Assembly (NCBI GenBank): GCA_900772575.1
Contig: CAAHEN010000165.1
Span: 1 to 12,117, forward strand
Source: Bacteroidaceae bacterium
Lineage (GTDB): Bacteria; Bacteroidota; Bacteroidia; Bacteroidales; Bacteroidaceae
Direction of reading: 5' to 3'
DNA: 12,117 bases
Positions 1-6,260 of this stretch are shown here, one piece after another. The notes below the pieces were generated by a model. That model searched no databases. It was not told the DNA's origin and saw only the letters and a program-made list of their open reading frames with translations. The position numbers and the translations under genes are program-made. How positions within the stretch are numbered: the stretch's first letter is position 1; each line of letters opens with the position of its first letter.

Positions 1-11
1 CCCCGCAGTGT

Positions 12-47
12 TTTTCATAGTTTTGGGCGTACGCCATACTATGAAAA
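12..47. repeat. Nested palindrome (10-bp arms around a 10-bp palindrome)
   Basis: The outer arms are TTTTCATAGT (12-21) and ACTATGAAAA (38-47), an exact 10-bp inverted repeat. Between them lies the self-complementary GGCGTACGCC (26-35). The two centres are offset by one base pair. As RNA it could fold into a stem with a GC-rich tip. As DNA it could be a protein-binding site or cruciform. It may be the transcription end of an upstream gene, but the flanks lack a clear one-sided U tract after the stem. Confidence 0.6.
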
Positions 48-125
48 CGTTGCGTTTCTATTTGGACACTTCAGCAGACGACGGTTCTGTATCGTCAGCA
101 AAGCTCAGATCTGCCTATTGCAAGT

Positions 126-142
126 ACACTTGTCCGAAGTGT
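126..142. repeat. Operator-like inverted repeat upstream of moxR
   Basis: ACACTT (126-131) and AAGTGT (137-142) form an exact 6-bp inverted repeat around a 5-base centre, a spacing typical of dimeric regulator sites. It lies about 50 bases upstream of the candidate -7 element at 193-200. That would suit an activator or upstream operator for the bat operon. The identity of any regulator is unknown. Confidence 0.35.
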
Positions 143-192
143 GTCAGGCCGATTTTTAGCGAAATTTATAGACGAGATAAGGATAAATGCAG

Positions 193-200
193 TAATTTTG
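193..200 (+). promoter_or_regulatory. Candidate promoter -7 element for the bat operon
   Basis: TAATTTTG fits the Bacteroidota sigma-ABfr -7 consensus TAnnTTTG exactly. Transcription would start a few bases downstream, near 207, giving a leader of roughly 150 bases before the moxR start at 360. No clean TTTG -33 element lies at the usual distance; only weak AT-rich sequence (about 164-171) is present. An 8-base motif with two free positions can occur by chance, so this is a candidate only. Confidence 0.35.
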
Positions 201-359
201 TCGTCCAGAAAAAGCCCGGAGCTGTGGCCGCGTTGTAGCAACAGCATGAGCACGTATCCATAGCCCCGCGCCACAAGAGAACCAAACCATCAAAACCACG
301 GAGCGCGCGCAAAGACTATGATTTATTATGGTTTGCACGGGTATCCCACATAAGAAACA

Positions 360-1358
360 ATGGCAGAATCAGTGGATATTCGCGAACTAAACGCGATGAT
401 TGAAAGCCGGTCGGGGTTTGTCACCGACCTCACAGCAGGCATGAACCGTACCATCGTCGGTCAGCCCCATCTAATCAATTCATTACTAATCGGACTGCTC
501 AGTGACGGACATATTCTGCTAGAAGGTGTTCCAGGACTTGCCAAAACGTTGGCCATCAAGACACTGGCATCACTTGTTGAAGGACAGTTCAGCCGTTTGC
601 AGTTCACCCCCGACTTGCTGCCGGCCGATGTCATTGGCACACAGGTCTACAGTCAGCGGACGGAGAGCTTTTCCATCAAACGTGGCCCGGTGTTCGCCAA
701 TTTCGTCCTCGCGGATGAGATCAACCGTGCCCCAGCAAAGGTGCAAAGCGCCCTGCTCGAAGCCATGCAGGAGCACCAAGTGACCATCGGTGAAGAGACC
801 CTCAAGCTCCCCGAGCCGTTTCTTGTACTGGCCACCCAGAATCCCATCGAGCAGGAGGGAACCTATGCTTTGCCCGAAGCACAGGTGGATCGCTTTATGC
901 TGAAAGTCATCATAGGCTACCCGACGCGCGACGAAGAGATGCGTATTGTGCGCCACCATCTGGACGGCGACTTCGATAAAACCTCCTCCGCTGTGACAGA
1001 CATCGCCAGCATCGAAGCTGCCCGTGACATGGTGAAGCGTATTTACGTCGACGAGCGTATCGAGCGTTACATCACAGATATTGTCTTTGCAACCCGCCAG
1101 CCCGAGGACTATAAGCTAGCGGAACTCAAACCGATGATCAGCTTCGGTGGGTCACCACGTGCCTCAATTAACCTGGCTCTTGCCGCACGCGCACAAGCAT
1201 TCATACATCGCCGCGGCTATGTCGTTCCCGAGGACGTCCGCGACATTGCTCACGATGTGCTTCGCCACCGAATCGGATTGACTTATGAGGCAGAAGCCAA
1301 TGACCTCACCAGTGATCAGATAATAAGCAAAATCCTCTCGAAGGTCGATGTCCCCTGA
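360..1358 (+). CDS. moxR: MoxR-family AAA+ ATPase of the Bat operon
   Basis: This is a cytoplasmic AAA+ ATPase thought to act as a chaperone that remodels or activates VWA-domain partners. Visible motifs are Walker A GVPGLAKT (residues 56-63), Walker B FVLADE (115-120) followed by the MoxR-typical INRAP, sensor 1 ATQNP (158-162), a candidate arginine-finger segment ending VDRF (176-179), and sensor 2 GGSPRAS (263-269) leading into the helical lid. The length of 332 aa is normal for the family. The ATG at 360 follows the A-rich AAGAAACA and gives the usual short N-terminal lead before the conserved IVGQ (32-35). It is the first gene of a run of eight, directly followed by its usual DUF58/VWA partner. 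All catalytic residues appear intact. The family assignment is very secure. The substrate is inferred, not known. Confidence 0.97.
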   Translation: MAESVDIRELNAMIESRSGFVTDLTAGMNRTIVGQPHLINSLLIGLLSDGHILLEGVPGLAKTLAIKTLASLVEGQFSRLQFTPDLLPADVIGTQVYSQRTESFSIKRGPVFANFVLADEINRAPAKVQSALLEAMQEHQVTIGEETLKLPEPFLVLATQNPIEQEGTYALPEAQVDRFMLKVIIGYPTRDEEMRIVRHHLDGDFDKTSSAVTDIASIEAARDMVKRIYVDERIERYITDIVFATRQPEDYKLAELKPMISFGGSPRASINLALAARAQAFIHRRGYVVPEDVRDIAHDVLRHRIGLTYEAEANDLTSDQIISKILSKVDVP

Positions 1359-1367
1359 GGCACATTG

Positions 1368-1384
1368 GCCGGCATGACGCCGGC
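1368..1384 (+). other. GC-rich hairpin in the moxR-DUF58 spacer
   Basis: GCCGGC (1368-1373) is repeated at 1379-1384. Because the hexamer is its own reverse complement, the two copies can pair as a 6-bp stem with a 5-base loop (ATGAC). It sits 10 bases after the moxR stop. No U tract follows, so it is not a standard intrinsic terminator. It could act as an RNA-stability or processing element that adjusts moxR against downstream gene dosage. Confidence 0.4.
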
Positions 1385-1421
1385 AGCATAGAATCCCATA
1401 GAAACAGACTAACAGGAAATC

Positions 1422-2294
1422 GTGGATACAGCCGATTTGCTCAAGCGTGTCAAGCGTGTTGAAATCAAGACGCGGGCCTTGACCAACAATATCTTTGCAG
1501 GTGAATATCACTCCGCATTCAAGGGGCGAGGTATGTCGTTTGCTGAAGTGCGTGAATATCAGACCGGCGATGATGTCCGTGACATCGATTGGAATGTTAC
1601 GGCAAGAACCGGACGTGCCCACATCAAGGTGTTCGAAGAAGAGCGCGAGCTGACAGTCATGCTGCTCATCGACGTTTCCGGCAGCCAAGAGACTGGCAGT
1701 CGCCAACGCACCATGCGTGAGCTGACCACGGAGATTGCCGCCACTATTGCCTTTTCGGCCATCGAGAACAACGATAAAATCGGTGTCATTCTCTTCTCAG
1801 ACCAGGTGGAAGACTATATTCCGCCCAAGAAAGGCCGGGCACATATCCTCTGTATTATCCGCCGTCTTCTCGATTTTCGGCCGCGCCATACTAGAACGAA
1901 CATCGCAGTTCCGGTGGAATACCTGATGCGTGTCCAGAAGCGCCGCTGCATCGCATTCCTGATGAGCGACTTCATCGCCGAAAGTGACACGTTCTCCCGC
2001 CCACTGCTTATAGCAAAAGGGCGCCATGATCTCGTGGCAATCCGTCTTTATGACAAGAGTCTTTCCGAACTGCCACGCGTGGGACTGCTCAAGATTCATG
2101 ATGCGGAGACCGGCCACGAGCAATATGTTGATACGAACTCACACCGCGTGCGGGAAGAGCATCACGCATGGTGGTACACGCGCCAGCTAAAGCTCGATCG
2201 CATATTCAAGCAGAACGGTGTCGACGCCGTCAGTGTAGCTACCGACGGCGACTATGTTCGTGCGTTGATGAATCTCTTTTCAAACAGAAGGTAG
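1422..2294 (+). CDS. DUF58 family protein with VWA fold (cytoplasmic)
   Basis: This is a DUF58-family protein, the standard partner of MoxR ATPases. The DUF58 signature runs from about residue 35 to 75 and includes GRG, EVREYQ, GDDVRDIDW and the following FEEERE stretch. A von Willebrand A-like fold follows, with a MIDAS motif DVSGS (84-88), a candidate second metal-site Thr near 157-161 and Asp183 in MSDF. No membrane segment or signal peptide is visible, so it should be cytosolic next to MoxR. The GTG start at 1422 is chosen because the family conserves the first residues (M-[DE]-T, then an IKTR stretch). The next in-frame ATG, at residue 38, would cut into the conserved block. It lies 63 bases after moxR and 3 bases before the next gene. 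The length of 290 aa is typical. Function is inferred from the family. Confidence 0.95.
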   Translation: MDTADLLKRVKRVEIKTRALTNNIFAGEYHSAFKGRGMSFAEVREYQTGDDVRDIDWNVTARTGRAHIKVFEEERELTVMLLIDVSGSQETGSRQRTMRELTTEIAATIAFSAIENNDKIGVILFSDQVEDYIPPKKGRAHILCIIRRLLDFRPRHTRTNIAVPVEYLMRVQKRRCIAFLMSDFIAESDTFSRPLLIAKGRHDLVAIRLYDKSLSELPRVGLLKIHDAETGHEQYVDTNSHRVREEHHAWWYTRQLKLDRIFKQNGVDAVSVATDGDYVRALMNLFSNRR

Positions 2295-2297
2295 AAC

Positions 2298-3413
2298 GTG
2301 AAGCTATTCAAATCTTATATATCACACGTCTGTAAGCGCTGCCTCGTCGGCTTATCGCTGATGACAGGATTGGGCATGGCCTCAGAGGCCCAGGTCATCG
2401 TGGACAGTAAGCTTGACCGGGCTGAGATTCTGGTGGGAGAACAGGTGCAACTGACCACCACCGTCACAGCCGATAGCCGTCAGAGAGTCCGCTTCCCGGA
2501 ATATGCAGTGACCGATACACTCACCCAAGGCGTCGAGGTGCTGAATTGCGGCAAGATTGATACCGTCGACATTGACGGCAGACGCCGTATGCGCCTATCT
2601 CGTACTTATATCATCACGTCGTTCGACTCTGCGCTCTATGCCTTGCCGCCAATGGCTATTGAGGTCGACGGTAAGACCTATGTATCGCGTAGCCGTCTGG
2701 GCTTGAAAGTCAACACTGTGCCCGTTGATACCGTGCATGTCGATCAGTTTGCCCCGCCATTTATCGTTGCTGAGGCACCATTTGCATGGCGCCCGGATCT
2801 GTTCTTGCTGGCCTTGGTTCCATGGCTGTTCTTCATTGTGGCCATCATCGCCGGTATACGCCTGACCGGGCACAAGCCAATCAGACACAAAGTAACCATC
2901 AAGCCGCCAACACCACCTTATAAAAAGGCCTCGGCCCTGCTTGAACAACTGCATCCGGATATAGACCGTGCTGTGAACGATGAGGAGAATAAGGCTTTCT
3001 TCGTCAGCCTGACGGATATACTCAGAGGTTACATCAACGAGCGTTACGGCTTTAACGCCATGGAAAAGACTACGCAGGAGATTGTCGATGGATTGCGTGG
3101 AATGGACATAGCGCAAACCGTCATCCGTAGCTTCGAAGATATCTTCAGCCGTGCCGATTTCGTGAAGTTTGCCAAGCACACAGCAACCTCCATTGAACGA
3201 GGGCACATCTATAAGCAGGCAGCAGACGTCCTCGCTACAACTAGGGACGAAGTCATGGAACAGCCCCGTGCCACTGTGCGTTACATCACATACAGCGATA
3301 AGCGACAACACACCATCCGTCTTGTGATGTGGTGGACTGCCGGTGTCACCAGCGCTGCGGCTATTGGTACATTCGTCTTTGCCGCCTCCAAGGTTATCGG
3401 TACATTCTTATAG
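2298..3413 (+). CDS. BatD-like membrane protein of the Bat operon
   Basis: This membrane protein occupies the position between DUF58 and batA where Bacteroidales often have an unnamed gene. It has an N-terminal signal sequence (about 1-31, likely cleavage after SEA), a periplasmic beta-rich domain resembling the start of BatD (about 33-160), a transmembrane helix (about 167-188) and a Pro/Lys linker. A cytosolic helical domain follows (about 215-300) with the DUF4381-type pattern of KAFF (232-235), TTQEI (258-262) and VKFA (289-292). A second hydrophobic segment lies at the C-terminus (about 347-370). The GTG start at 2298 lies 3 bases after the DUF58 stop, suggesting coupled translation; the next ATG (residue 22) would destroy the signal sequence. 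The C-terminal domain aligns without gaps to that of BatD in this operon. The precise role is unknown; bridging the periplasm to MoxR/DUF58 is my inference. Confidence 0.85.
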   Translation: MKLFKSYISHVCKRCLVGLSLMTGLGMASEAQVIVDSKLDRAEILVGEQVQLTTTVTADSRQRVRFPEYAVTDTLTQGVEVLNCGKIDTVDIDGRRRMRLSRTYIITSFDSALYALPPMAIEVDGKTYVSRSRLGLKVNTVPVDTVHVDQFAPPFIVAEAPFAWRPDLFLLALVPWLFFIVAIIAGIRLTGHKPIRHKVTIKPPTPPYKKASALLEQLHPDIDRAVNDEENKAFFVSLTDILRGYINERYGFNAMEKTTQEIVDGLRGMDIAQTVIRSFEDIFSRADFVKFAKHTATSIERGHIYKQAADVLATTRDEVMEQPRATVRYITYSDKRQHTIRLVMWWTAGVTSAAAIGTFVFAASKVIGTFL

Positions 3414-3418
3414 AAACG

Positions 3419-3493
3419 ATGAGCCAAGCCGTCAGTCAGATTATAAACCCCAACAGAGTCATTCACCCCGACCATCAGATGAGCACAATATGA
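3419..3493 (+). CDS. Possible 24-residue small ORF before batA
   Basis: This small open frame fills the 76-base spacer before batA. It begins with ATG 5 bases after the stop of the preceding gene. Its TGA (3491-3493) overlaps the batA ATG (3490-3492) as ATGA, the same junction type as batB-batC and batD-batE in this operon. The peptide starts MSQAVSQII and ends HQMSTI. It has no signal or membrane segment and I recognise no homology. It may serve only to carry ribosomes to the batA start. A frame of this length can occur by chance, so the call is tentative. Confidence 0.25.
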   Translation: MSQAVSQIINPNRVIHPDHQMSTI

Positions 3494-4497
3494 CCTTTGC
3501 ACAAAGCGAATACTTATTTCTCCTGCTATTGCTCATACCCATAATCGTATGGCACTTCCTCTTTCGCCATAAGAGCGAACCTTCCATGCGCATGGCTACA
3601 ACAGAGCAGTACAGACACTCACGCCCCACTTGGCGGACGATGCTCATCCATTTACCCTTCACGTTGAGAGTGCTTGTGTTCATACTCATCATCATCGTTC
3701 TGGCCCGTCCGCAGACACAAAATGCCATGAACCAGCGAGAGACCGAAGGTATTGACATCGTTATGGCCATGGACATCTCTACCAGTATGCTGACCACAGA
3801 CCTTCAGCCAGACCGTCTGGAGGCTGCAAAACGGGTGGCCTATGAGTTTATTAGTAACCGGCCGAACGACAACATCGGGCTGACGCTCTTTGGCGGAGAG
3901 GCTTTTACGCAATGCCCCCTGACGACAGATCATGCTGCCCTGCTGAGCATGTTCAAAAACATCACGTGCGACCTACAGGCCAATGGTGTCATCTCTCCCG
4001 GTACGGCCATCGGCATGGGACTGGCCAATGCGGTCGCTCATTTGGAACAAAGTAAGTCACGGAGTAAGGTGGTTATTCTCATTACTGATGGTGTCAACAA
4101 CACCGGAGAATTGTCACCGCTAATGGCTGCTGAGATGGCCAAGCAGAACGGCGTCCGCGTTTACACCATAGCCATCGGCAAGCGCGGTGGAAAATCAAAG
4201 CAGGTCGTGGCCCAATTGCCTAATGGCGAAGCCTACACGGCAGATGTCGACAACTCAGCCGATCCCGAGACGCTGAAACAGATCGCCTCTGCGACAGGAG
4301 GCATATTCTATCAGGCAGACAGCAATCGGAAGCTCCAAGAGATCTATCAGGATATCGACAAACTGGAGAAGATCAAGCTCAAGGTGCTCAATTATGACCG
4401 GCGCTATGAAGCATATCAGTACTTTGGCTTGGCGGCAGTAGTGTTGCTCGTCATCGACCTCCTGCTCCGCCTGACGCTCTTCCGCCGTCTACCTTAG
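3490..4497 (+). CDS. batA: BatA, membrane-anchored VWA-domain protein
   Basis: BatA is one of two sister VWA proteins of the Bat system. It has an N-terminal BatA-type pair of membrane helices (about 8-25 and 57-73), a VWA domain (about 88-285) and a C-terminal helix (about 311-329). The MIDAS site is complete: DISTS (95-99), Thr172 and Asp200 in ITDG. The loop after helix 1 and the tail after helix 3 are Arg/Lys-rich, so by the positive-inside rule the VWA domain faces the periplasm. The start at 3490 is chosen over an upstream in-frame ATG at 3343. The extra 49 residues from that start overlap the 3' end of the preceding gene, are low-complexity and are not family-like, whereas MTFAQSEYLF begins as BatA proteins do. 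At 335 aa the length is typical. Function in aerotolerance or envelope stress is known only from the family. Confidence 0.95.
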   Translation: MTFAQSEYLFLLLLLIPIIVWHFLFRHKSEPSMRMATTEQYRHSRPTWRTMLIHLPFTLRVLVFILIIIVLARPQTQNAMNQRETEGIDIVMAMDISTSMLTTDLQPDRLEAAKRVAYEFISNRPNDNIGLTLFGGEAFTQCPLTTDHAALLSMFKNITCDLQANGVISPGTAIGMGLANAVAHLEQSKSRSKVVILITDGVNNTGELSPLMAAEMAKQNGVRVYTIAIGKRGGKSKQVVAQLPNGEAYTADVDNSADPETLKQIASATGGIFYQADSNRKLQEIYQDIDKLEKIKLKVLNYDRRYEAYQYFGLAAVVLLVIDLLLRLTLFRRLP

Positions 4498-4551
4498 CAT
4501 CGCGCCACAGACAAAACAACAACTACAAAGCAAAAGTGGATTTTTACGGAT

Positions 4552-5568
4552 ATGTTCAGATTTGAATCACCTCATTATCTATATTTACTGGTACTCATTC
4601 CACTGCTGTTCATCGGTTTCGCGCTCGTTTGTCGGAAAATGAGACGGCAACGCCGACGCCTGGCTGACGACACCATGTGGCAACGCATGGTTCCCGACTA
4701 TTCACCCAGAAGGCAGTGGTTGCGTTTTTCGTTGGTCATGGCGGCATTGGCTTGCCTGATCGGCATGATGGCACGACCGCAGTTCGGCCTCACGTCGTCC
4801 TCGGAAGACAAAAAAGGCATTGAGGCCGTTTTCGTCATGGATGTTTCCAATTCTATGCTCGCACAAGACGTTCAGCCCAACCGTCTCGAGCGTGCCAAGC
4901 TCTTGGTCTCTACAATCATCGATCGCATGAAGAATGACAAGGTAGCCCTTGCCGTTTTCGCTGGAGAGGCCTACCCACAGCTCCCCATCACAAACGACTA
5001 TGCTTCAGCAAAACTGTTTCTTGACAATCTTGCTCCGGGCATGGTCACCCTGCAAGGCACCAACATTGCTTCGGCCATAAAGCTGGGAACCATCAGTTTC
5101 ACGGACAAAAAGGATATAGGCAAGGCCATCATCATCATTACCGATGGAGAAGACCATGAAGACGGGGCCGTTAAGGCGGCCCAAGAGGCGGCTAAATCTG
5201 GAATCAAGATATTTGTCCTAGGTGTCGGTTCTCCGACTGGTAGCCGTATACCACAGCCCGACGGTACTTTTCTGAAAGACGGCAACGGCCAGATCGTCAT
5301 CAGCAGCCTCAACGAAAGGATGTGCCGCGAGGTGGCGCAAGCTGGCGGCGGCGCCTATTTCCACGTTGACAATTCCAATGCCGCCCAGCAGAAGTTGCAA
5401 GCCCAGCTGTCACAGTTGAAACAAGCTGACAGTGAAGTCAGTTTTACGCATCCTGACGAACAGTTTCAGGCCTTGGCTTTGCTGGCTTTAATATTACTCA
5501 CGCTCGAATTCTTCATCTGGGAGAAAAAGAATCCCATGTGGAGGCGTTTTAGACTCTTCAAAGGATGA
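4552..5568 (+). CDS. batB: BatB, membrane-anchored VWA-domain protein
   Basis: BatB is a sister of BatA with the same plan: two N-terminal helices (about 10-27 and 58-73), a VWA domain (about 88-290) and a C-terminal helix (about 306-323). The MIDAS residues are DVSNS (97-101), Thr170 and Asp198 in ITDG, all present. The segment between helices 1 and 2 is very basic (KMRRQRRR), and the C-terminal tail is basic too, which again places the VWA domain in the periplasm. Between about 229 and 250 it has the BatB-typical insertion with PQPDGTFLKDG. The ATG at 4552 follows a 54-base A/C-rich spacer and gives the family-like MFRFESP start. The TGA stop overlaps the batC start in ATGA, implying translational coupling. 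BatA and BatB may form a pair, but this is inferred. Confidence 0.95.
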   Translation: MFRFESPHYLYLLVLIPLLFIGFALVCRKMRRQRRRLADDTMWQRMVPDYSPRRQWLRFSLVMAALACLIGMMARPQFGLTSSSEDKKGIEAVFVMDVSNSMLAQDVQPNRLERAKLLVSTIIDRMKNDKVALAVFAGEAYPQLPITNDYASAKLFLDNLAPGMVTLQGTNIASAIKLGTISFTDKKDIGKAIIIITDGEDHEDGAVKAAQEAAKSGIKIFVLGVGSPTGSRIPQPDGTFLKDGNGQIVISSLNERMCREVAQAGGGAYFHVDNSNAAQQKLQAQLSQLKQADSEVSFTHPDEQFQALALLALILLTLEFFIWEKKNPMWRRFRLFKG

Positions 5569-6206
5569 GACAATATAATATCACCTCAAATCGCCTCGCC
5601 GCATTCCTGCTGGGCTGTCTGATGCCACTGGCCCTGGCGGCACAAACGTATGAATGGCAACTCATTCATCAGGGTAACAAGGCTTTTAGAGCACGACAAT
5701 ATCAAGCGGCTGGAAGCTATTACAACAAGGCGCTGGCGCTTAATGCCAACAATGCTAGGGCACTCTACAACCTTGGCAACGTCAATCTAGCCCTCCACCA
5801 GGACTCATTGGCTTTGAGCCTCTACGACAAAGTGGGCGGCAGCGAGCCGAGCGCCCTTGTCCGTTCGATGGCAGCCCACAACAAAGGCTATATATTTCAG
5901 CGTCAGGCCGGTGAAGCGAAAACGCCCTCTCAGAAACAGAACTTGTTGAAAGCCGCTATCAGCGCATACAAGCAGGCGCTGCGTGAGAATCCGACTTCAG
6001 CCTCGTCACGCTATAACATGGTGCTCTGCCAGAAACAGCTCAAGGAGGGCAAGGGCGGTGGACAGGATCAGAGTGACAAGCAGCAACAGCAACAGCAGCA
6101 GTCATCGTCAGCACCGCTCCTCAACTACGCGAGACAGGCCGAGCAGCAGACACGCAGTAAGCTCAACCGGAGCAATGGGCAGCGGGCTCTCGACAAGAAT
6201 TGGTAA
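5565..6206 (+). CDS. batC: BatC, periplasmic TPR protein
   Basis: BatC is an exported TPR scaffold. A signal peptide (about 1-26, cleavage after LAA) is followed by TPR-type repeats (about 30-62, 64-97 and a third, interrupted one at 102-142). Then come a Gly/Gln-rich linker with seven consecutive Gln (173-179, coded by CAG/CAA at 6081-6101) and a short conserved-looking tail from about 186 that ends LDKNW. The family commonly ends in a similar K-[DN]-W. No transmembrane helix follows the signal, so the mature protein should be periplasmic, near the VWA domains of BatA and BatB. Its ATG overlaps the batB stop (ATGA). At 213 aa it is on the short side, mostly from a short linker. Partners are inferred from operon context. 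Confidence 0.9.
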   Translation: MRQYNITSNRLAAFLLGCLMPLALAAQTYEWQLIHQGNKAFRARQYQAAGSYYNKALALNANNARALYNLGNVNLALHQDSLALSLYDKVGGSEPSALVRSMAAHNKGYIFQRQAGEAKTPSQKQNLLKAAISAYKQALRENPTSASSRYNMVLCQKQLKEGKGGGQDQSDKQQQQQQQSSSAPLLNYARQAEQQTRSKLNRSNGQRALDKNW

Positions 6207-6260
6207 GCCTTAAGTTTGTGATATAGACGTGTCTTGTAGTCTTTCTCTCCATCCAAATTT

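Larger units (their letters stand above)
1..359. other. Upstream intergenic region, no convincing gene
   Basis: No convincing gene is visible in this stretch. Two forward frames are open at the left edge of the window. One runs from base 2 to a stop at 236-238, the other from base 1 to a stop at 157-159. Either could be the 3' end of an upstream gene, but neither translation resembles a family I recognise and both are rich in Cys and Arg. All three reverse frames have stops within the first 73 bases. The region holds a nested palindrome (12-47), a 6-bp inverted repeat (126-142) and a Bacteroidota-type -7 promoter motif (193-200). The last bases before moxR are A-rich, as is usual for translation starts in this phylum. 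Confidence 0.6.

Noticed and set aside
8..238. Forward frame of 76 residues with a GTG start, open at the left edge
   Set aside because: No recognisable family, Cys/Arg-rich composition, crosses the nested palindrome and the promoter motif. Another frame is also open over much of the same bases. Could only be rescued by sequence to the left.
1164..1706. Reverse-strand frame of 180 residues across the moxR-DUF58 junction
   Set aside because: Shadow of two well-conserved genes; no domain and no promoter or start context.
2595..3311. Reverse-strand frame of 238 residues
   Set aside because: Lies wholly opposite the BatD-like gene, whose translation is family-like. The reverse translation has no recognisable domain.
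3343..3489. N-terminal extension of BatA from an upstream ATG
   Set aside because: The 49 extra residues overlap the end of the previous gene, are low-complexity and precede a normal BatA N-terminus at 3490.
4801..4818. A-run in batB that looks like a frameshift slippery site
   Set aside because: In frame it reads GAC AAA AAA GGC, which is not the A AAA AAG phase needed, and batB continues normally on both sides.
6215..6245. Possible internal promoter before batD (TTTG at 6215-6218)
   Set aside because: The downstream element reads TAGTCTTTC, with wrong spacing and ending relative to TAnnTTTG.
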